Source of the DNA: Clostridiales bacterium
Lineage (GTDB): Bacteria > Bacillota > Clostridia > Christensenellales > Pumilibacteraceae
Assembly: GCA_015055705.1 (NCBI GenBank)
Contig: SVHR01000004.1
Location: 1-36,148 of the forward strand
Direction: 5' to 3'
DNA length: 36,148 nucleotides
Made by a program: the position numbers and the translations under genes. The notes under the pieces were generated by a model. It was given only the letters and a program-made list of their open reading frames with translations. It was not told the origin of the DNA and did no database searches. Shown piece after piece: positions 31,085 to 36,148 of this stretch (positions are counted from its first letter, which is position 1; every line of letters starts with the position of its first letter).

Positions 31085-31453
31085 ATGGAAGAAGATGAAT
31101 TCGAGGTTCAAAGGCGCTTGATGCTTGCAAAGCGTAAGGAGCAACAAAAAAAGGAGTATGCGTGGCTTCGTGAGCAAACAAAAATGCGAGAGATTGAGGT
31201 AAGGGAAGCAGAAGATAAGCACATTGATAATCAGCAGGGCAAATCACATTCATTTAGATTTCATATTATATGGTATCACGTTTTTTGTGTGCTGCAAACC
31301 TTTTTTGATTATCCCGTTGTAATGGCACATGCTAAGTTTAGACGTTTGCATAAGGAGCTTTGGGACTACGTAAACAAACAGATTGACGGTCCCGAGGCGC
31401 TAAACGACGAGCTTGAGCAAACTGACCGTTACGGAGTAGTCGAATATCAGTAG
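31085..31453 (+). CDS. Hypothetical protein controlled by the divergent XRE repressor
   Basis: 122 aa, not recognised. The N-terminal 45 residues are highly charged and helical (many Glu, Lys and Arg), like a short coiled coil. A hydrophobic/aromatic patch FRFHIIWYHVFCVLQTFFDY (about 57-77) follows and could be membrane-active or a core helix, then an acidic C-terminus. GGAG precedes the ATG. The triple operator suggests tight control and perhaps harm when overexpressed; a toxin role is only a guess. The next gene, an ABC exporter, has its own promoter. Confidence 0.75.
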   Translation: MEEDEFEVQRRLMLAKRKEQQKKEYAWLREQTKMREIEVREAEDKHIDNQQGKSHSFRFHIIWYHVFCVLQTFFDYPVVMAHAKFRRLHKELWDYVNKQIDGPEALNDELEQTDRYGVVEYQ

Positions 31454-31461
31454 CTTTTTGT

Positions 31462-31490
31462 TTGACAATCAATCTAAATAAAGGTATAAT
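31462..31490 (+). promoter_or_regulatory. Consensus promoter of the ABC exporter gene
   Basis: TTGACA (31462-31467), 17 bases, TATAAT (31485-31490). Confidence 0.92.
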
Positions 31491-31514
31491 TTACGCAAAC
31501 AGAGGTACTTGCTT

Positions 31515-33233
31515 ATGATAAAAAGATTTTTCTCGTATTACAAGCCGCACAAAAAGCTGTTTGCGCTTGATATAGCTTGCTCGTTTTTGATTGCTCTTTG
31601 CAATCTCGTGTATCCGTTCGTGACCAAACAGGTAATCAACAACTATGCGCCCAACAAGCTGCTCACCCTTATGCTGGTCTGGTGCGGGGCGTTGCTTGTA
31701 ATTTACATAGTAAAGGCAATTCTAAGCTTTATAGTTCAGTATTGGGGTCATATTTTGGGCGTAAGAATACAGGGCGATATGCGCGAGGACTTTTTCCGCC
31801 ATATCGAAACGCTTCCGTTTTCGTTCTTTGACGAGAACAAGACGGGTGCGCTTATGTCGAGAATAACAAGCGACCTTTTTGATATTTCCGAGCTTGCTCA
31901 CCACGGCCCTGAGGACAGCTTTATGTCACTTATTACGGTTATCGGGTCGGTAATACTGCTGTGCGTCACCGTAAATCCGTGGCTTGCACTTATCGTGCTG
32001 TGCATAATTCCCATTATGCTTGTCTTTGCAATCAAGACGAGAAAAAACATGCGCCTTGCCTTCAAGCGAAGCCGCGAGGGCATGGCGGAGGTTAATGCCG
32101 AGGTCGAGTCGTCCATTTCGGGCATAAGAGTGGCAAAGGCGTACAACGCATCGGAGAGCGAGTGCGAAAAGTTCCACCGCAGTAACGCCGTGTATATGAA
32201 GGCTCGCTCGTCCGCATACAGGGCGATGGGAACGTTCTTTAGCGGGATGGGATTCTTTAACGACTTTTTGTATCTTGCGGCAATCACGGCAGGCGGCTTG
32301 TTTATGTATTTCGACCTAATTGACGTGGGCGAGTTTGCGGCGTACATACTGTACACCACCATGATGATAAACCCCATTCGTACGCTTGTAAATATCTTTG
32401 AGCAGATCCAAAACGGCTTGACCGGCTTTGTGCGCTTTACCGAAATTATGGATATCCCCGGCGAAAGCGAGCCCGAAAGCCCTGTCGAGGTGGGCACGGT
32501 TAAGGGCGATATAAGGTATCAAAACGTAACCTTTGCTTACAAGGGCAAGGACGGCAATACGCAGGTGCTTAACGACCTTTCACTCGAAATTCCTGCCGGC
32601 AAAACGGTTGCACTTGTCGGCTCGTCGGGCGGCGGCAAGACCACGCTGTGTCATTTGCTTCCGCGCTTTTACGAAATCGACAGCGGCTCGATTAGCATTG
32701 ACGGTATAGATATCAGAGATATGCGTAGGTCCGATTTGCGCCGCAACGTGGGCATCGTAGCGCAGGACGTGTTTATTTTCGGCGGTACTATAAAAGAAAA
32801 TATCGAGTACGGTAAGCCGGGCGCAACAAAAGAGGAAATTATCGAGGCGGCTAAAAAGGCGAACATTCACGACTTTATTATGGAGCTTCCAAACGGCTAC
32901 GAAACGCACGTGGGCGAGCGTGGCGTAACGCTTAGCGGCGGTCAGAAGCAACGACTCAGTATTGCAAGAGCGTTCCTCAAAAATCCACCCATTCTCGTGC
33001 TTGACGAGGCAACCAGCGCGCTTGACAACGTAACCGAGCTGCAAATTCAGACTGCACTTAATACCCTAAGCCGTGGCAGAACGGTGCTTGTAGTTGCTCA
33101 TAGATTGTCCACCATAAAAAACGCCGACGAAATAATCGTTATCGGCAAAGAGGGAATTATCGAGCGCGGAACGCATCAGCAGCTTCTTGAAAGCAAGGGT
33201 GAGTATTACAAGCTTAGCTCTATCAATGTGTAA
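31515..33233 (+). CDS. ABC exporter, fused membrane and ATPase domains (MsbA/LmrA type)
   Basis: 572 aa half-transporter. The start at 31515 has AGAGG nine bases upstream; a TTG at 31509 is less likely. Six transmembrane helices occupy about 1-300, with the coupling-loop pattern TLPFSFFDENKTGALMSRITSD. The ATPase follows from about 330: Walker A G-S-S-G-G-G-K-T-T, Q-loop GIVAQDVFIFGGT, signature L-S-G-G-Q-K-Q-R, Walker B ILVLDEATSALD and the H-R-L-S-T switch. It works as a homodimer or, less likely as no partner is adjacent, a heterodimer. Substrate (lipid, drug or peptide) is unknown; no peptidase domain. Confidence 0.95.
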   Translation: MIKRFFSYYKPHKKLFALDIACSFLIALCNLVYPFVTKQVINNYAPNKLLTLMLVWCGALLVIYIVKAILSFIVQYWGHILGVRIQGDMREDFFRHIETLPFSFFDENKTGALMSRITSDLFDISELAHHGPEDSFMSLITVIGSVILLCVTVNPWLALIVLCIIPIMLVFAIKTRKNMRLAFKRSREGMAEVNAEVESSISGIRVAKAYNASESECEKFHRSNAVYMKARSSAYRAMGTFFSGMGFFNDFLYLAAITAGGLFMYFDLIDVGEFAAYILYTTMMINPIRTLVNIFEQIQNGLTGFVRFTEIMDIPGESEPESPVEVGTVKGDIRYQNVTFAYKGKDGNTQVLNDLSLEIPAGKTVALVGSSGGGKTTLCHLLPRFYEIDSGSISIDGIDIRDMRRSDLRRNVGIVAQDVFIFGGTIKENIEYGKPGATKEEIIEAAKKANIHDFIMELPNGYETHVGERGVTLSGGQKQRLSIARAFLKNPPILVLDEATSALDNVTELQIQTALNTLSRGRTVLVVAHRLSTIKNADEIIVIGKEGIIERGTHQQLLESKGEYYKLSSINV

Positions 33234-33253
33234 AAACAAAATCGAGAAAAACA

Positions 33254-33281
33254 AAAAACGGCGGTACGTACCGCCGTTTTT
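33254..33281. terminator. Perfectly palindromic terminator with TACGTA loop
   Basis: AAAAACGGCGG-TACGTA-CCGCCGTTTTT is a perfect 28-bp palindrome, 20 bases after the ABC exporter stop. Confidence 0.9.
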
Positions 33282-33282
33282 C

Positions 33283-33391
33283 AAGCATAGCTTGGTTTTG
33301 GGCGCGCAGGCACAGCCTGTTATGGGCGCGGCGCGCGTGAGAATGCTAAATATACAGCCGTTGCGCAAAAGCATAGCTTGACTTTGGGCGC
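33283..33391 (+). repeat. Pair of 23-bp direct repeats in an intergenic gap
   Basis: 33283-33305 and 33369-33391 share AAGCATAGCTTG..TTTGGGCGC with two mismatches; GC-rich sequence lies between them. No gene is seen in 33234-33436. Confidence 0.65.
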
Positions 33392-33436
33392 AACAAGTTT
33401 TGTATGCTAAACAAGCCTATTTTGCGTTTGGCAAGC

Positions 33437-34015
33437 TTACACAAGCTTACTAAGCAATGCCAAAAAGCTACCAACCTCGCTTTCGTCCAGCTTGCTGATA
33501 TATTCGTTCAGCTTAGTCAGTCCCGATTTAACGGTGCCGTCATTGATTTGCTTGGTGTACGGGTTGTAGTGCTTGATATTTTCCTTAGACAGCTCGTTCA
33601 TAATGGCGGTCACCTTGTTTTTGTGATGGGCAACCATACTGCGGTATTTGTTTTGCAGGCGCAGGGCTTCCTTTGAGTCCGCCGAAATAGAGTTTATCGT
33701 GCCGCGAACGCTTATACCGTTAGCCTTGCCAATCAAGATTTTTCGCATAAGCGAGTTAATTTGGTCCTCGGTGAATAGCTCAAACTGCTCACGAGCCGAC
33801 TTTATCACCGTTATACCGAGGTCGGCGGCAAGGCTGGGGACAAGGTCGAACATTTTCAGCTGACTGTAATAGTAGTTGCGAACGCTGTTAAGCGATCTGC
33901 CGCTTTTGTCAGCCATTTCACTAAAGGCGGATTTTAGTCCCTTACCGTTCTCTACCGCGTTGTTAACAAGCGCAAAAAGCTCCTTAGTTTGGTTTATTGT
34001 CCAGTTATTTTCCAT
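33437..34015 (-). CDS. Myb/SANT-like (RsfA-type) DNA-binding protein
   Basis: 192 aa from the ATG at 34015, where AAGGAGG lies nine bases upstream. The first 55 residues fit a Myb/SANT-like helical domain of the RsfA type (NNWTINQTKELFALVNNAVENGKGLKSAFSEMADKSGRSLNSVRNYYY), with the aromatic and Arg positions that contact DNA in that family. The rest is helical: a second segment LFTEDQINSLMRKILIGKANGISVRGTI looks like another small helix-turn-helix, and the last 100 residues may dimerise. RsfA-like proteins act as sporulation-associated regulators in bacilli; a similar role here is inference. Confidence 0.75.
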   Translation of the reverse strand: MENNWTINQTKELFALVNNAVENGKGLKSAFSEMADKSGRSLNSVRNYYYSQLKMFDLVPSLAADLGITVIKSAREQFELFTEDQINSLMRKILIGKANGISVRGTINSISADSKEALRLQNKYRSMVAHHKNKVTAIMNELSKENIKHYNPYTKQINDGTVKSGLTKLNEYISKLDESEVGSFLALLSKLV

Positions 34016-34104
34016 AATTTGTAACCTCCTTGGCTCTATCAATACTAACCACATTTATAAAGGTTTATACATATCGGCGGCATTAAACTCATAAAAATAT
34101 TGGT

Positions 34105-34629
34105 ATGGATATAAATATAACCTTATTGCCTCAATTCGAGAGCGTTTTTTTACTTAGTGGCAGTTTTTTTGAGGGCGGAACCTTTGTTACAAGTGAGGAC
34201 ACAGTGGTATATATCACCGTTTTGCCGCTTGACCCCTCTGCCTTGCCGTATACCGTAAAAATAGTGGGCGCAAGCGTGGAGCGCGGAATGCCGCTTGCCG
34301 TGCCGTGCAAGGTGGGCGAGAATGAGTATTTTATAAAGCTGGAGCGAAGAATGGACGTCTATTCGCCGACTCACCAAAACGTGCCCGAGGACTTGGTGGA
34401 GCGTTTCTTTTATTATGTTAAGGGCAAGCACCTTGGCTTTGCTATGGAAATGCTAAGCGGTGGCTTGCGTTCCACATTGGGCGAGCAGGATTTGTGGGCG
34501 TTTTTCGAGGGCTTTACGCACCTTGTTCGTACCCCAAACGGATATTATGCGGTGGACGGCAGCGGGAATGGGCATAGGTGCGAATTCAGCTTGGTAGATG
34601 GTAGCATTGACGATATTTCGGTAGAATAG
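34105..34629 (+). CDS. Hypothetical protein
   Basis: 174 aa, not recognised. The N-terminal half is rich in beta strands (VVYITVLPLDP, YTVKIVGASV, EYFIKLERR), and the C-terminal part (RFFYYVKGKHLGFAMEMLSGGLRSTLGEQDLWAFFEGF) is helical. No signal peptide or membrane segment. It is divergent from the Myb-like gene with 89 bases between. No Shine-Dalgarno is seen before the ATG. Conservation as an ORF of this length on the same strand as the neighbours supports it as real. Confidence 0.65.
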   Translation: MDINITLLPQFESVFLLSGSFFEGGTFVTSEDTVVYITVLPLDPSALPYTVKIVGASVERGMPLAVPCKVGENEYFIKLERRMDVYSPTHQNVPEDLVERFFYYVKGKHLGFAMEMLSGGLRSTLGEQDLWAFFEGFTHLVRTPNGYYAVDGSGNGHRCEFSLVDGSIDDISVE

Positions 34630-34669
34630 CATGCGCGTGATTTACGCATAATAAGCTTAGAGGTGAAGA

Positions 34670-34858
34670 ATGAAAAAACTAAATAAAGATGCGGCGAAGC
34701 GGCTTTGCACAAGGACAAGCCGTATTAGCCCCGAAACAGATTCCGAGTTTAGCGAGGATATTTACGAGGGCGTTACCGAAGATATTGAGGTGGAAAATAC
34801 CGCCGACTATCGCATGATTACAAGAAGTGACGATACGATAAACGGACAAAGCTCGTAA
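34670..34858 (+). CDS. Small hypothetical protein
   Basis: 62 aa with a basic N-terminus (KKLNKDAAKRLCTRTSR) and an acidic, Ser/Thr-rich remainder. AGAGGTG lies before the ATG at 34670. No domain is recognised, and it could be a spurious ORF, but the ribosome site and position, 40 bases after the previous stop, support it. Confidence 0.45.
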   Translation: MKKLNKDAAKRLCTRTSRISPETDSEFSEDIYEGVTEDIEVENTADYRMITRSDDTINGQSS

Positions 34859-34888
34859 TAATATGTAACACCAAATCGCCCATACGCA

Positions 34889-34900
34889 TATATAATTCTT
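34889..34900 (+). promoter_or_regulatory. -10 element abutting the dapL-like start (leaderless candidate)
   Basis: TATATAAT (34889-34896) lies four to six bases before the ATG at 34901, with no Shine-Dalgarno between. No good -35 is seen. Confidence 0.45.
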
Positions 34901-36010
34901 ATGATAAGCAGTAATTATTATAAGCTTAGCGAGCAATATCTTTTTTCTCGCATAGGGCGTATTATTTCCGAAAGGCATGGGGCAATCAACCTTAGCATTG
35001 GCGACGTCAGCCTGCCGCTTCCACGTGAGGTGAGCGAGGCGGGCGCAAGAGCGGCGATGGAGCTTGGGGACAAAAGCACATTTAGGGGATATCCGCCCGA
35101 GTGCGGCTATGACTTTTTGCGTAGGGCGGTGGCAGGCTACTATAATGATAGAGGCGTAACCGTAGACGAAAGCGAGGTTTTTATAAGCGACGGCATAAAA
35201 AGCGATATGGCGATGTTTTTTCACGTCTTTAATCGCGGCAAGGTTCTTCTGCCCACGCCGTGCTATCCTGCGTATATAGATGTTTGTGCAATTTTTGGCT
35301 TTGAGGTTAGCTTTTACGAGGACGTTCCAAGCGAAGAAAAGGCCGATATAATAGTAATTTGCTCGCCTGATAATCCTACAGGCAGGGCTAAGTCCAAGGC
35401 TGAGCTTGAGGCGTGGGTGCGCTATGCAAAAAGGACGGGCGCAATCATTTTGTATGATGCCGCCTACGAAGCCTTTGTGCAAAGAGGTGCGCCCCGAAGC
35501 ATTTACGAGGTCGATGGAGCAAGAGAGTGCGCCGTGGAGCTATGCTCGTTTAGTAAGACTGCGGGCTTTACGGGGCTACGGTGTGGTTATACCGTCGTAC
35601 CGAGTGAATGTGGGCTGGGTAAGGTGTGGGCAAGACTAAAAAGCTCGCTTAGCAACGGCGTTTCGTACGTTACTCAGCGTATGGCAGAGTGTGCTTTTAC
35701 CTCGGCGATGGACAAAATTCGGGGCAACGTAAAGCAGTATTTAGACAATGCGGCGTTGTTTAGGTCGGCGCTAAGCGGCGCAGATTTTGTTGGTGGTGAG
35801 GACAGTCCGTATATTTGGCTGTACGTAGGCGATGGCAAGGCGGAGTTTTATCGATTCCTTGACGAGTACAACTTGGGGGTGACCCCGGGGTACGGCTTTG
35901 GCAGAAGCGGCGAGGGGTACGTACGTATAAATTCCTTTTGCAGTAAGGAGAATGCGATTGTTGCTGCGCAGCGGTTAAGCGATTGGATGGGGGAAAGGAA
36001 AGCTTTTTGA
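34901..36010 (+). CDS. LL-diaminopimelate aminotransferase-like PLP enzyme
   Basis: 369 aa fold-type I aminotransferase most like DapL, which makes LL-diaminopimelate directly from tetrahydrodipicolinate for lysine and wall synthesis. The N-terminus (NYYKLSEQYLFSRIGR) and the G-D-V-x-x-P-L-P, F-x-G-Y-P-P-E-x-G-Y segments match DapL. PLP contacts are N-P-T-G (158-161), D-A-A-Y (186-189) and the Schiff-base Lys219 in S-F-S-K-T-A-G-F-T-G; the late PYIWLYV and G-F-G-x-S-G-E-G-Y-x-R-I-N-S-F also fit. It is about 40 residues shorter than typical DapL (about 408), with shorter loops, so it may be a divergent DapL or a related enzyme. No other lysine gene is adjacent. Confidence 0.82.
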   Translation: MISSNYYKLSEQYLFSRIGRIISERHGAINLSIGDVSLPLPREVSEAGARAAMELGDKSTFRGYPPECGYDFLRRAVAGYYNDRGVTVDESEVFISDGIKSDMAMFFHVFNRGKVLLPTPCYPAYIDVCAIFGFEVSFYEDVPSEEKADIIVICSPDNPTGRAKSKAELEAWVRYAKRTGAIILYDAAYEAFVQRGAPRSIYEVDGARECAVELCSFSKTAGFTGLRCGYTVVPSECGLGKVWARLKSSLSNGVSYVTQRMAECAFTSAMDKIRGNVKQYLDNAALFRSALSGADFVGGEDSPYIWLYVGDGKAEFYRFLDEYNLGVTPGYGFGRSGEGYVRINSFCSKENAIVAAQRLSDWMGERKAF

Positions 36011-36041
36011 TTAAAGCTTTTTAGCAAAGCAAGAGCAAAAT

Positions 36042-36145
36042 GTACTTTTTTTATGCGCTAAAAAAAGTACGCAAAAAAAGCGCTGGGGACACTTTCGCGG
36101 CTGTGTCCCCAGACCCCCGCAACGCGTTTTCGCCTATGGCGAAAA
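36042..36145. repeat. Cluster of three consecutive hairpins
   Basis: GTACTTTTTTTA (36042-36053) pairs with TAAAAAAAGTAC (36059-36070). CTGGGGACAC (36083-36092) pairs with GTGTCCCCAG (36103-36112). TTTTCGCC (36127-36134) pairs with GGCGAAAA (36138-36145). All arms are perfect. The first hairpin may terminate the dapL-like gene; the whole has the look of a dispersed intergenic repeat. Confidence 0.75.
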
Positions 36146-36148
36146 GAA

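Overview
The window looks like a chromosomal segment of an uncultured Bacillota, most likely a gut Clostridia-type bacterium. The grounds are the ecfA1-ecfA2-ecfT-truA order, secA next to prfB, frequent XRE/AraC regulators, DapL-type lysine biosynthesis, NhaC antiporters, many textbook sigma-A promoters (TTGACA-17-TATAAT) and intrinsic terminators. No rRNA, transposase, integrase or CRISPR array is visible. The genus cannot be fixed from sequence reading alone.

Layout. 1-6100: the tail of an Fn3-repeat surface protein; a minus-strand parA-araC pair (translationally coupled); and a divergent plus-strand ecfA1-ecfA2-ecfT-truA-flavodoxin operon for vitamin/metal uptake and tRNA pseudouridylation. 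6100-10460: a PlsC-like acyltransferase and an XRE-membrane regulator (minus), then SGNH hydrolase-degV and an HMA metal chaperone coupled to a TtcA-like tRNA thiolase (plus). 10460-13660 is the accessory, RNA-rich part: tRNA-Thr(GGT) with its 3' end mirrored in a long inverted repeat; an AT-rich islet (zinc-ribbon/SHOCT membrane protein plus XRE repressor) bounded by identical 35-bp terminator repeats; a DUF2828/vWA protein; and, directly upstream of it, a 113-nt tRNA-like RNA whose anticodon arm is replaced by about 57 nt. 13660-16200: an NhaC antiporter and a TM-linker-DUF2188 protein (minus). 16300-26550: core housekeeping genes, with a Rho-like protein lacking its ATPase motifs, then secA-prfB-tsaD-mnmA, an M42 peptidase and aspS-DUF1292. 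26830-33230: a large membrane-anchored protein of unknown function, a second NhaC, a divergent XRE/unknown pair with three operators, and an ABC exporter. 33400-36148: a Myb-like protein, two hypothetical genes, a DapL-type aminotransferase and a cluster of hairpins.

How it fits together. Many genes serve translation or tRNA biology (truA, ttcA-like, tRNA-Thr, prfB, tsaD, mnmA, aspS). The most interesting candidate system is the tRNA-like RNA plus DUF2828 module at 11840-13572. It resembles bacterial Ro60/Rsr-Y RNA loci, in which a vWA-containing ring protein is encoded beside a tRNA-mimicking Y RNA, but uses a different protein family. Its promoter places transcription initiation at the first base of the acceptor stem, so the RNA may be a primary transcript that needs no RNase P step. 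Other points of note are a motif-less Rho paralogue in the secA operon, three self-contained XRE switches with visible operators, and several genes whose promoters lie so close to the ATG that leaderless mRNAs are predicted.
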